NCBI GenBank assembly: GCA_042408445.1
Contig: JBHORC010000040.1
Location: 1-64,000, forward strand
Direction: 5' to 3'
Length of the DNA: 64,000 nt
From: CF-46 sp042408445
GTDB taxonomy: Bacteria; Chloroflexota; Limnocylindria; Limnocylindrales; CSP1-4
Numbering within the stretch: position 1 is the stretch's first letter; each line of letters begins with the position of its first letter. Position numbers and translations under genes: made by a program. Below, piece after piece: positions 49,936 through 58,013 of the stretch. The notes under the pieces are model-generated. The model was not told where the DNA came from and did not search any database. It worked only from the letters and a program-made list of their open reading frames with translations.

Positions 49936-49941
49936 AGCCTA
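49936..49941 (-). promoter_or_regulatory. -10 element TAGGCT, leaderless-type
   Basis: TAGGCT is seven bases before the ATG of the PLP decarboxylase gene. Confidence 0.4.
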
Positions 49942-49959
49942 GCGCGTCACGGACGTGAT

Positions 49960-49997
49960 GAGGCCCCGCGACACGGAGGGAGTGGTCGCGGGGCCTC
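49960..49997. terminator. Perfect 13-bp hairpin, orphan terminator-like
   Basis: GAGGCCCCGCGAC (49960-49972) pairs exactly with GTCGCGGGGCCTC (49985-49997) around a 12-base loop, and pairing can extend two more steps. There is no long U-run on either strand. It lies upstream of the PLP decarboxylase in a 254-base gap with no convincing gene, so it may end an unseen small transcript or act as a transcription barrier. Confidence 0.45.
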
Positions 49998-50182
49998 GTC
50001 CCCGGTGGAGTCGGGTCGGTGGAACGCGCGCGGCGTTCATCGGTGGATACGCAGCACGACGGGATCTGGATGCCGCGACCCGGTGACCGCCGTCACCGCT
50101 TCCGGCTCCGTGACATCGCGACGCAACGCGCCCGACGGAGGGCGGTGCGTGGAGTGGAGGCGACGCTGACGATCATCGGGCC

Positions 50183-50407
50183 ATGGCTGTCGACCTTCGC
50201 GCCCCCGACCACGTCCACTTCCGAATCGCCGGGGTGCGGCGACGCCGCGACGACCTTCCGAGCTGGCTCGGCGTCACCGTGCGCGGCCTCCTCACCGGGT
50301 TCGGGACGGCGCTCGTCCTCGCCGGTGGCTCGCACGCGGCGGTCGAATCCGTTGCGGCCATCGGCGTCCTGGCCCTCGGCGCGGCGCTCGTCAGCTGGGA
50401 CCGTTGA
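50183..50407 (+). CDS. Small membrane protein, hypothetical
   Basis: A 74-residue protein with a basic N-terminal half (VRRRRDDLPSWLGVTVRG) and a hydrophobic C-terminal half (LLTGFGTALVLAGG and VAAIGVLALGAALV) that could form one or two membrane helices. Its stop overlaps the TTG of the next small ORF. No family recognised. Confidence 0.45.
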   Translation: MAVDLRAPDHVHFRIAGVRRRRDDLPSWLGVTVRGLLTGFGTALVLAGGSHAAVESVAAIGVLALGAALVSWDR

Positions 50408-50649
50408 CCGGCAGCGCGGGAACCGGTCCCATCGAGGTCCACCTGCCGGACGGTGGCCACCTGATCGTGTCCTTCGCCGACGCGATGGCCCGCGTGAACA
50501 GCGGGATCGTCATCGCGTCGCTGCTCTCCGCCACCGGCTCCGAGCAGGACGTCGAGCGGGCGATCGCCCGGGACGTCGCCGAGGTCGGGCTCCGATGCCA
50601 GGCCTCGGCCGGCCGGCACCCGACGATCGTGTCGATCGCCACGCGCTGA
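50404..50649 (+). CDS. Small hypothetical protein
   Basis: An 81-residue reading frame from a TTG that overlaps the upstream stop as TTGA, an overlap style common in this window. It reads GPIEVHLPDGGHLIVSFADA, then SLLSATGSEQDVERAIARDV: a soluble beta-then-alpha pattern without recognised family. Confidence 0.4.
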   Translation: MTGSAGTGPIEVHLPDGGHLIVSFADAMARVNSGIVIASLLSATGSEQDVERAIARDVAEVGLRCQASAGRHPTIVSIATR

Positions 50650-50732
50650 GTCGGCCGCGCTCGCCCGGATCGGCACGTAGCCCGATCGGCCCAGGGCAGA
50701 AATCCGTGCCCGACGGTAGCCTCAGCCACTCG

Positions 50733-51857
50733 ATGAAGCGGATCTTCGCGCTCTCGCTGGTGCTGACCGTCGTCGCCGCGGGCTGCGGTTCGTCGAACGG
50801 CAGCCCGACACCAGCCTCTCGCGGCGCGCCGGCGTCTCCGAGTTCGCCCGTCGCGGCTGGACCCGCGACGTCGTCCGACGGCGGCTCGCCGGCACCCTCC
50901 GGTTCGACGGGAGCATCTGGCAGCCCTGCCGCTGCCTCGCCGGCTCCGACGCCCGCGACGCTGCCGAGCCCGCGCGCGACCGCGACCCCGCAGCCGACAC
51001 CCGCTCCAACAACCTCGCCGGCCGCGTCGACCGCCAACGCCCGACCGGCGCGCGGCGCCGGCAGCTACGACCACATCTTCCTGGTCGTGTTCGAGAATCA
51101 CGGCTTCAGCCGGGTCGTCGGCCGGTCCACAGCCCCGAACTTCAACCGCCTGATCAAGCAGGGGGCGCTGAGCACAGCGTTCCAAGGCGTGACCCACCCA
51201 AGCCTGCCGAACTACCTCGCCCTCCTCGGCGGCAGCACGTTCCACATCACGACGGACTGCTCACCGGCGACGTGCCCGGTGCGTGCGTCCAACCTCGGAT
51301 CGCTGCTCTCGGCGCACGGTCGGACCTGGAAGGGCTACATGGAGTCGATGCCGACGTCCTGCGGGACGAAGGGCACCGCGAGCTACGCCGTCAGGCACGA
51401 CCCGTTCGTCTACTTCGACAACATCCGTCGGACGTCGCTCTGCGCGAACGTCGTGCCGTACACGCGGCTCGCGACCGACCTTCGATCGGACGCGACGACG
51501 CCGCGGTTCGCGTTCGTCACGCCGAACATCTGCAACGACATGCACGACTGCTCGGTCGCGACGGGCGATGCGTGGCTCGGCCGGTTCGCATCGCGAGTCA
51601 TGAGCAGCCCGGCGTGGACGACGAAGCGGTCGCTGCTGATCGTCACCTTCGACGAGGACGAGGGCGCCGAGGGCAATCGGATCGCGACGTTCGTCGTGGG
51701 CTCACCGATCCGGCGGAGTGTCCCGGCCGGCCGGCGATCCGCGGAGCCGTACAACCACTACAACCTGCTGCGGACGATCGAGCATTACCTCGGCGTTCCG
51801 ACGCTCGGCCGATCAGACGCCCACAGAGCGGTCATGACGAGCCTCATCCCGAACTAG
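50733..51857 (+). CDS. Lipoprotein phosphoesterase / acid phosphatase-like
   Basis: A 374-residue exported protein. The signal peptide has the lipobox VVAAGC at about residue 18, then a Ser/Pro/Thr/Ala-rich linker to about residue 105. The phosphoesterase domain (PF04185 type, alkaline-phosphatase fold) shows YDHIFLVVFENHGFSRV, THPSLPNYLALLGGS, FVTPNICNDMHDCS and LLIVTFDEDEG. Relatives are acid phosphatases or phospholipase C-like enzymes anchored on the cell surface. Six Cys in the domain may form disulfides. Confidence 0.88.
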   Translation: MKRIFALSLVLTVVAAGCGSSNGSPTPASRGAPASPSSPVAAGPATSSDGGSPAPSGSTGASGSPAAASPAPTPATLPSPRATATPQPTPAPTTSPAASTANARPARGAGSYDHIFLVVFENHGFSRVVGRSTAPNFNRLIKQGALSTAFQGVTHPSLPNYLALLGGSTFHITTDCSPATCPVRASNLGSLLSAHGRTWKGYMESMPTSCGTKGTASYAVRHDPFVYFDNIRRTSLCANVVPYTRLATDLRSDATTPRFAFVTPNICNDMHDCSVATGDAWLGRFASRVMSSPAWTTKRSLLIVTFDEDEGAEGNRIATFVVGSPIRRSVPAGRRSAEPYNHYNLLRTIEHYLGVPTLGRSDAHRAVMTSLIPN

Positions 51858-51874
51858 GCGACGGGATCGGCGCC

Positions 51875-52309
51875 TCAGCCCGCCGCGGCGCCAGCCACGA
51901 GCGCGCGGACGAAATCGTCGAACGCCAGATCGCCCGAGCGACGCGCGATCTCGATCGTTCCGGCGGGCGCGTCGATCCGGATCGATGCCGTCAGCTGATT
52001 CGCGACGCGGGCCGATCCTTCGATCCGGATCCCGACGCCGAGCCGGGTGTCACGCCACAGGATCAGCGAGGCCGTCAGCTCGATGCCGCCGGGACGCACG
52101 GCCTTGGACACCCGGACGTCCAGGAGACCGCGATTCGTGACGACGAGAAGATGCTCGACCTTCTCGCGAGCGCCTTCGGTGAGGCCGTCCGTCGGAGCGG
52201 ATCCGTCGACCGCGTAGGACGCGACCTCCTCCGCCCCGAGCGCGGCGATCGCCTCGCCGACGCCGGTCCGGATGTTCCGTGGGAGCTCGACGTAGTCCGC
52301 GATGCGCAC
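51875..52309 (-). CDS. Hypothetical protein
   Basis: A 144-residue soluble protein from the GTG at 52307-52309 (AAAGGG upstream), opening with RIADYVELPRNIRTGVGEA. It shows alternating beta strands (HLLVVTNRGLLDVRVSKAV, RLGVGIRIEGSARV, GTIEIARRSGDLAFDDFV) reminiscent of PH-like domains. No family recognised. It converges with the lipoprotein phosphatase gene. Confidence 0.6.
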   Translation of the reverse strand: MRIADYVELPRNIRTGVGEAIAALGAEEVASYAVDGSAPTDGLTEGAREKVEHLLVVTNRGLLDVRVSKAVRPGGIELTASLILWRDTRLGVGIRIEGSARVANQLTASIRIDAPAGTIEIARRSGDLAFDDFVRALVAGAAAG

Positions 52310-52481
52310 GTGGTCCCTTTCGGCTGATCGGCGCGACGGTACCACCCTGCCGGCACCACGGGCATCAGTCGTGCGAGGATCTCTCGCACCATTGGCAGCG
52401 GCGTCGTGAGCGATCGAAACGCCGGACGGGCCTCGCCGACCCAGGAGTCGGGCCGGCGCTCGTCCCGGGCGTCGGGATCGG

Positions 52482-52589
52482 CTACGCGGACGCGGCCAGC
52501 TGGAGGAGACCGACGACCAACCCGACCGCAGCACCGACCGCGAGGGCCACGAGCACGAGCAGCACCAGGACGGATCGAGTCGTAGCCAT
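52482..52589 (-). CDS. Candidate 35-residue single-helix membrane protein
   Basis: A short frame: MATTRSVLVLLVLVALAVGA, continuing hydrophobic to ...LQLAASA. It would be a small single-pass membrane protein. A TACCAT element 12 bases upstream could be its -10. It lies in the otherwise empty 369-base stretch 52310-52678, where I see nothing else. Confidence 0.4.
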   Translation of the reverse strand: MATTRSVLVLLVLVALAVGAAVGLVVGLLQLAASA

Positions 52590-52678
52590 TCGCTCGCGAC
52601 GATGGTAGCGCGGGTCGCCCAAGCGGCCTGTGGACGGCCCTGAATGTCCCGGAACCAGCCCTGGAGGATCCCGCGACG

Positions 52679-53062
52679 ATGCTCGGCGACCACCCCGCCT
52701 TCCCGATCCTGCTCTCCACCGACCTCGATGCGACGCGGACGTTCTACCGCGACGTCCTCGGCCTGGAGATCGCCCGCGAGGACCCCGGCGATCGGATCGT
52801 CTTTCGATCGGGCGGCGGCACGCAGATCGCCGTGACGCTCAGCACGAGGGGAACCTCGGATTCCCAGACCCAGATGGCCTGGCGCGTGCCGGATATCCAC
52901 GCCGCCGTCAACGATCTCCGCGCCCGCGGCGTCCGGATCGAGGAGTACAGCGCGCCGGACCCGGTCACGACGGACGGGGTCGCCGACATGGGTCATTCGT
53001 GGGCCGCCTGGTTCATCGACCCGAGCCGCAACGTGCTCGCGGTCGTTCAGCCGAAAGGCTGA
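52679..53062 (+). CDS. VOC family (glyoxalase/dioxygenase fold) protein
   Basis: A 127-residue VOC protein with paired beta-alpha-beta-beta-beta units. FPILLSTDLDATRTFYRDVLGLEIA opens the first, and WRVPDIHAAVNDLRARGVRI with WAAWFIDPSRNVLAVVQ the second. The metal-site residues usual in glyoxalase I are only partly present, so catalysis is uncertain. It stands alone, followed by a terminator shared with tRNA-Pro. Confidence 0.85.
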   Translation: MLGDHPAFPILLSTDLDATRTFYRDVLGLEIAREDPGDRIVFRSGGGTQIAVTLSTRGTSDSQTQMAWRVPDIHAAVNDLRARGVRIEEYSAPDPVTTDGVADMGHSWAAWFIDPSRNVLAVVQPKG

Positions 53063-53099
53063 CCGCGGAACATCCACGGAACGTGCCGGCCGGCACGAA

Positions 53100-53123
53100 G
53101 AAACCGGCCCGAAGGCCGGTTTC
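53100..53123. terminator. Bidirectional terminator between VOC gene and tRNA-Pro
   Basis: GAAACCGGCC pairs perfectly with GGCCGGTTTC (10 bp) around a CGAA tetraloop. On the minus strand the hairpin is followed by TTCGTG after GGTTTC, and it lies 12 bases past the tRNA-Pro 3' end; on the plus strand it closes the VOC gene. Confidence 0.8.
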
Positions 53124-53135
53124 ACGCTGAGATGT

Positions 53136-53212
53136 TGGTCGGGGCGGCCGGATTTGAACCGACGACCACCAGTCCCCCAGACTGGTGCGCTACCAGACTG
53201 CGCCACGCCCCG
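53136..53212 (-). tRNA. tRNA-Pro (GGG)
   Basis: A 77-base cloverleaf with encoded CCA. The acceptor CGGGGCG pairs with CGCCCCG, and the anticodon stem CCAGT/ACTGG closes loop CTGGGGG, giving anticodon GGG (reads CCC/CCU). The T-loop is TTCAAAT. Confidence 0.96.
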
Positions 53213-53223
53213 ACAGGCGGCCC

Positions 53224-53229
53224 AGTCTA
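53224..53229 (-). promoter_or_regulatory. -10 element of tRNA-Pro
   Basis: TAGACT lies 11 bases upstream of the tRNA-Pro 5' end on the minus strand; no good -35 is seen. Confidence 0.4.
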
Positions 53230-53284
53230 CACCGGGCGCAACGGATCCCGGCCCGGCGGCAGCCTCGCCCTCGGGACCGCCGGA

Positions 53285-54655
53285 TCAGATCCTCGGCAGT
53301 CCCGCGAGCGCCTTCTCGACCGCCGCGTCGGGATACTCGTAGTCCTCGAGCGTCCCGGCGAGGTACTTCTCATAGGCCGTCAGGTCGAAATGACCGTGGC
53401 CGCAGAGGTTGAACAGGATCACCCGCTCCTCGCCTTTCTCCTTGGCGTCGAGCGCCTCGTCGATCGCGACCTTCAGGGCGTGCGTCGGCTCCGGCGCCGG
53501 CAGGATCCCCTCGGTCCGGGCGAACTGGACACCCGCCGCGAAGCAGGCGAGCTGACGGACGGACCGCGCCTCGATCGCGCCCAGCTCCTTGAGATGGGAG
53601 ACGAGGGGTGCCATCCCGTGATAGCGCAGCCCGCCAGCGTGGATCGGCTCCGGGATGAAGTCGGCACCCAGGGTGTGCATCTTCACGAGCGGGGTCGTCT
53701 TTGCCGTGTCGCCGAAGTCGTAGGCGTAGACGCCACGGGTCAGGGACGGCGCCGCTTCCGGCTCCGCCGCGATCACCCGGTACTGCTTCCCGCCGCGGAA
53801 CGTCTGGCCGAGCCATGGGAACGTGAGCCCGGCAAAGTTCGAGCCACCGCCCGCACAGCCGATGATCACGTCCGGCTCCTCGCCGGCCATCGCCATCTGC
53901 TCGATCGACTCCTGGCCGATCACGGTCTGGTGGAGCAGGACGAAGTCGAACACCGAGCCGAGCGAGTACTTCGTCCCGGGATGGGTGACGGTGTCCTCGA
54001 TCGCCTCGCTGATCGCGACGCCGAGCGATCCGGTGTGGCCTGGCGTCTCCGCGAGCACGCTGCGGCCGTACTGCGTGTCGGGTGACGGGCTCGGCACGAC
54101 CGAGGCGCCGTACGTCTCCATCAGGATCCGCCGATACGGCTTCTGGTCGTAGCTCGCCCGGACCATGAAGACCTTGATCTCGAGATCGAATGCGGCGCCG
54201 GCGAACGCCAGGGCGCTCCCCCACTGCCCAGCCCCGGTCTCGGTCGCGAGCCGGGTCACGCCCTCGTTCTTGTTGTAGAACGCCTGCGCAAGCGCCGTGT
54301 TCGGCTTGTGGCTGCCCGACGGGCTGCCGCCCTCGTACTTGTAGTAGATGTGGGCCGGCGTTCCGAGCGCCTGCTCGAGGCGGCGCGCCCGGTGCAGGGG
54401 GCTGGGCCGGTAGAGCTTGTACGCGTCGCGAACCGGATCCGGGATCTCGATCTCGCGGTCCTGGCTGACGACCTGCTTGATCAGCTCCATCGGGAAGAGC
54501 GGAGCCAGGTCGGCCGGACCGATCGGCTGGCCCGTTCCGGGATGGAGCGGCGGCGGGGCCGGGCTCGGCAGGTCCGCGGCGATGTTGTACCAGGCGCGCG
54601 GAATGCGCTCCTCGTCCAGGACGAAACGGGTCTTGTCGGTCAGGACGGTCGCCAT
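53285..54655 (-). CDS. TrpB2-type tryptophan synthase beta-like protein
   Basis: A 456-residue PLP enzyme. RPSPLHRARRLEQALG and the PLP-Lys block YEGGSPSGSHKPNTALAQA are followed by ETGAGQWGSALAF and the phosphate-binding CAGGGSNFAG. The longer N-terminus and the GSHKPN block (not the HKLN of TrpB1) place it in the TrpB2 group, which makes tryptophan from serine and indole without TrpA. No other trp gene is nearby, consistent with indole salvage. GAGGAG precedes the ATG. Confidence 0.92.
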   Translation of the reverse strand: MATVLTDKTRFVLDEERIPRAWYNIAADLPSPAPPPLHPGTGQPIGPADLAPLFPMELIKQVVSQDREIEIPDPVRDAYKLYRPSPLHRARRLEQALGTPAHIYYKYEGGSPSGSHKPNTALAQAFYNKNEGVTRLATETGAGQWGSALAFAGAAFDLEIKVFMVRASYDQKPYRRILMETYGASVVPSPSPDTQYGRSVLAETPGHTGSLGVAISEAIEDTVTHPGTKYSLGSVFDFVLLHQTVIGQESIEQMAMAGEEPDVIIGCAGGGSNFAGLTFPWLGQTFRGGKQYRVIAAEPEAAPSLTRGVYAYDFGDTAKTTPLVKMHTLGADFIPEPIHAGGLRYHGMAPLVSHLKELGAIEARSVRQLACFAAGVQFARTEGILPAPEPTHALKVAIDEALDAKEKGEERVILFNLCGHGHFDLTAYEKYLAGTLEDYEYPDAAVEKALAGLPRI

Positions 54656-54765
54656 GACGGTCTCCTCAGGAGGGCGCAGTCGGGATGGACAGGGTACGTC
54701 GGGCCGGCCGTGACCGTCAGGATCGTCGGCGCGGCCGCGCCTTCGTGTCGATCGCTGACGGGTGC

Positions 54766-55254
54766 TCAGTCCTGGCGATCGGCGGGCCAGGTCCCCATCA
54801 CCTGGCGGAGCGCCGCGAACTCACCGACGTGGTACGCGCAGTGGTCGCCGGCGATCCGGATCTCGCGGAACAGCGTGTGCCCGGGCGATCCGGGAACCAC
54901 CGCGAACAGATCACGAGACGGATCCTCGATCAGCGCTCGCAGGGCGTCGCGATCGGCGAGAAAGCCGGCGATCGAGCGATCGAAGTCGGCGCGGCTGGCG
55001 ACCGTACCCTCGGGCGGCCACGTTCCCTCCGGCCACGGCTTCTCCTGGTAGTCCGCGTTGGTGAGGTAGTCGAGAAGGTCGAACTGGACCAGACGGAGGT
55101 GTTCGAGCAAGGCGTACGGGCTGTACTCGACGTTGGGCGCGCGCCGGTTCATGGCATCGTCCGGAAATTCCGCGACGGCCTCTTCGTAGGACATGTGGGC
55201 GTCGCGGGTCTCGAGGAGGCGCACCAGCTCGCGCCGCAGGATCGTGTCGTTCAT
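54766..55254 (-). CDS. DinB family protein
   Basis: A 162-residue four-helix-bundle DinB/YfiT-like protein. HLRLVQFDLLDYLTNADY and IRIAGDHCAYHVGEFAALRQ supply the spaced His residues of the metal site. Members are thiol transferases or of unknown role. It follows gpsA by ten bases but has its own GACAAT element six bases before the ATG. Confidence 0.82.
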   Translation of the reverse strand: MNDTILRRELVRLLETRDAHMSYEEAVAEFPDDAMNRRAPNVEYSPYALLEHLRLVQFDLLDYLTNADYQEKPWPEGTWPPEGTVASRADFDRSIAGFLADRDALRALIEDPSRDLFAVVPGSPGHTLFREIRIAGDHCAYHVGEFAALRQVMGTWPADRQD

Positions 55255-55260
55255 CCTCGA

Positions 55261-55266
55261 ATTGTC
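55261..55266 (-). promoter_or_regulatory. -10 element GACAAT, leaderless-type
   Basis: GACAAT on the minus strand is six bases before the DinB ATG and overlaps the 3' end of gpsA. Confidence 0.35.
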
Positions 55267-56365
55267 ACCCGCCGTCGCGGATCCGTTCGGCCCAGGCCGG
55301 GAAATCGGCCAGCTCGTCCTTCGACTCGCGGGCGAGGAGGTCAACGAGACAACGCTGGACGCTCTTGCCCTCGAACAGGGCGTTGTGGACCTCCTCGGCG
55401 ATCGGCATCTCGACGCCGTGCCGTCGGGCGAGCCCGAGCGCCGCATCGACCGTGTAGGCGCCCTCCGCGGTCCCCGGCAGCTCCTGCTCGAGCTCCGCCC
55501 ATCGCCGCCCGTTCGCGAGCTCCACGCCGAGCCGGTGGTTCCGGGACAGCGCGGAGCCGCACGTCGCGACGACGTCGCCGACGCCGGCCAGTCCGGCGAA
55601 GGTCAGGGGGTTTCCGCCTGCGGCGATCCCGAGCCGCGTCATCTCGGCGAGACCGCGGGTGATCAGCCCCGCCTTGCCGTTGTCCCCGAACCCGAGCCCA
55701 TCTGCGGCACCGGCGGCGATCGCGACGATGTTCTTCAGCGCCCCGCACAGCTCGACGCCGAGGAGGTCGCGGTTGACGTAGAGACGGAATTCGCGCCGGC
55801 CGAGTCGGGCGGCGACGCGACCGGCCAGCTCCAGGTCGTCAGCCGCGACGACGCCCGATGCGGGAAGGCCGCGTGCGATCTCGGTGGCGAGGTTCGGCCC
55901 GGACAGCGCGGCGATCCGCGCCGGCGCGACGCCCCCGGCCTCGGCGATCACCTCCGACATCCGGAGCAGCGTCCCTCGCTCCAGGCCCTTGGCGACGGAC
56001 AGGATGTCCGCGGACGCAGGGACGAACGGGGCGGTCTGCTCCACCAGGTCGCGGAGGTGCGACGAGGGCGCCGCGAAGACGACGAGATCGACGGCGTCGG
56101 AGAGCTCGGCAGGATCCGCTGTGGCGCGGACAGCGTCCGGCAGCTGCACGCCGGGAAGGCGGCGGTCGTTCCGCCGATCCGCCTCGATCCGAACGGCGGC
56201 GGCCGGGTCTCGGGCGAACAGGATCACCGGTTCGGCGCGGCCGATCAGGACGGCGAGGGTGGTTCCCCACGCACCGGCGCCGACGACCGCAACCCTGGGT
56301 CGCCCGGTTGGCCGCGTCGCGCCGGTCGGCCCGCCCTGGCCACCGGGCGTGGCGCGAGCGGTCAT
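55265..56365 (-). CDS. gpsA: Glycerol-3-phosphate dehydrogenase (NAD(P)+)
   Basis: A 366-residue GpsA that supplies sn-glycerol-3-phosphate for phospholipids. The Rossmann motif AVVGAGAWGTTLAVLIG is at about 25-41, then SVAKGLERGTLLRMSEV, ALSGPNLATEIARGLP and the catalytic ELCGALKNIVAIAAGAADGL with the active Lys. The ATG overlaps the der stop (ATGA). A Gly/Pro/Thr-rich 20-residue N-terminal extension is unusual. Confidence 0.95.
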   Translation of the reverse strand: MTARATPGGQGGPTGATRPTGRPRVAVVGAGAWGTTLAVLIGRAEPVILFARDPAAAVRIEADRRNDRRLPGVQLPDAVRATADPAELSDAVDLVVFAAPSSHLRDLVEQTAPFVPASADILSVAKGLERGTLLRMSEVIAEAGGVAPARIAALSGPNLATEIARGLPASGVVAADDLELAGRVAARLGRREFRLYVNRDLLGVELCGALKNIVAIAAGAADGLGFGDNGKAGLITRGLAEMTRLGIAAGGNPLTFAGLAGVGDVVATCGSALSRNHRLGVELANGRRWAELEQELPGTAEGAYTVDAALGLARRHGVEMPIAEEVHNALFEGKSVQRCLVDLLARESKDELADFPAWAERIRDGG

Positions 56366-58005
56366 CGCTTCGGGCGTCGCCCGCCCGTGGCGGTTCGTCG
56401 AGCGGGGGCGGCCCGGCCGCCCGCCCGCGGCGACCGTCGCTTCGGCAGCTTCGCGGACTCCCGATCGCGGAACACGAGCTTGATCGGCGTGCCGTCGAAG
56501 CCGAACTCGGCCCGCAGCCGGTTTTCGATGTAGCGGCGGTAGCTGAAGTGGATCGCCGCAGCGTCGTTCGCGAAGAACACGAATGTCGGCGGGGCGATGC
56601 CGGCCTGCGTGCCGTAGAAGATCTTCGGCCGGCGTCCCTTGAAGACCGGCGGAGCCTGGCGCTCGGCGGCGGCGCGCAGGACGCGGTTCAGCTCCGCGGT
56701 CGAAATCCGCTTGCGGCGCTCGCCCCAGATGTCGATCGCCATCTCGAGCACGCGACCGACCCGCTGGCCGGTCTTCACGCTGATCGAGACGACCGGGGCG
56801 AAGTCGAGGAACGGCACCTCGTTCTGGATCCACTCGACGTACTGGGCGAACGTCCGATCGGTCTTGCTCTCGACCAGGTCCCACTTGTTGACGGCGATGA
56901 CGAGGCCCTTGCCCTCCTCGACGACGTAGCCCGCGACGTGGGCGTCCTGGGCCGTCAGGCCCTCGACCGCGTCGATCACCAGGACGGCAACATCGGCCCG
57001 GGAGATCGCCTTCAGGGAGCGGAGCGTCGAGTAGCGGTCCGCGGCCGGGCCCGACGCGACCTTGCCGCGCCGCCGGATCCCGGCCGTGTCGATCAGCACG
57101 ACCTCGCTCCGTCCCCATTCGAGCGTCGTGTCGATCGCGTCCCGGGTCGTGCCGGGAACCGCCGACACGATCGCCCGATCCTCACCGAGGAGGCTGTTCA
57201 GCAGCGACGACTTGCCGACGTTCGGCCGCCCGACGAACGCGATCGCCGCGACCTGGTCCTCGGCCTCCGCGGCGATCTCGGCATCCCATCGTGCGGCGAT
57301 GCCGTCGACGTCGGTGGCCGCCTGGCCGTCCGCATCGGCATCTGCGTCGGAGTCGTCATCGGCGTCGTTCGGCTCGGTGTCCTCGCCGACCACGAACGGG
57401 GCGAGCCGGCCGGCGGCCATGTCGGTCGCCCAGTCGTCGGCCTCCGCCTCGCGCGCCTTGCGCGCGACCTCCGCCTCGGTCTCGGGCGGCAGCGCCCAGA
57501 CGATCGCATCGAGCAGGTCGCCGGTTCCGCGGCCGTGGGACGCGGAGATGCTGTACGTCTCCTCCCAGCCCATCGCCCAGAACTCGGCCGCGTCGGCCTC
57601 GCGCTGCGTGTTGTCCACCTTGTTCACGGCGACGATCACGGGCGCCTTCGCCGTCCGAAGCAGCTCTGCGGCCTCCTGATCGGCCGGGGTCAGCCCGCTG
57701 ACGGCGTCGACGAGGAACACGATCACGTCCGCCTCGGAGATCGCGAGACGCGCCTGCTCCTGCACCTTCAGCTCGATCGGGTCGTCCGTGTCGGCCTCCA
57801 GGCCGCCGGTGTCGACGAGGACGAAGCGACGGCCATTCCACTCGGCGTCGCCGTACATCCGGTCGCGGGTCGTCCGCGCGCGATCCTCGACGATCGCCTG
57901 GCGCTTGCCGACGAACCGGTTGAACAGCGTGCTCTTGCCGACATTCGGCCGCCCGACGACGGCGACGACGGGCACGGAGGCGGAGGCTCGAGCGCGGGAG
58001 GGCAT
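56362..58005 (-). CDS. der: Ribosome-assembly GTPase Der (EngA)
   Basis: A 547-residue double GTPase for 50S maturation. The first G domain opens with GRPNVGKSTLFNRFVGKR at 18-35 and has VDTGG; the second shows GRPNVGKSSLLNSLLGE and VLIDTAGIRRRGK, then NKWDLVE. The C-terminal KH-like domain includes FKGRRPKIFYGTQ. The linker between G domains is about 40 residues longer than usual and strongly acidic (DADDDSDADADADG). Confidence 0.96.
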   Translation of the reverse strand: MPSRARASASVPVVAVVGRPNVGKSTLFNRFVGKRQAIVEDRARTTRDRMYGDAEWNGRRFVLVDTGGLEADTDDPIELKVQEQARLAISEADVIVFLVDAVSGLTPADQEAAELLRTAKAPVIVAVNKVDNTQREADAAEFWAMGWEETYSISASHGRGTGDLLDAIVWALPPETEAEVARKAREAEADDWATDMAAGRLAPFVVGEDTEPNDADDDSDADADADGQAATDVDGIAARWDAEIAAEAEDQVAAIAFVGRPNVGKSSLLNSLLGEDRAIVSAVPGTTRDAIDTTLEWGRSEVVLIDTAGIRRRGKVASGPAADRYSTLRSLKAISRADVAVLVIDAVEGLTAQDAHVAGYVVEEGKGLVIAVNKWDLVESKTDRTFAQYVEWIQNEVPFLDFAPVVSISVKTGQRVGRVLEMAIDIWGERRKRISTAELNRVLRAAAERQAPPVFKGRRPKIFYGTQAGIAPPTFVFFANDAAAIHFSYRRYIENRLRAEFGFDGTPIKLVFRDRESAKLPKRRSPRAGGRAAPARRTATGGRRPKR

Positions 58006-58013
58006 CGCTGCGC

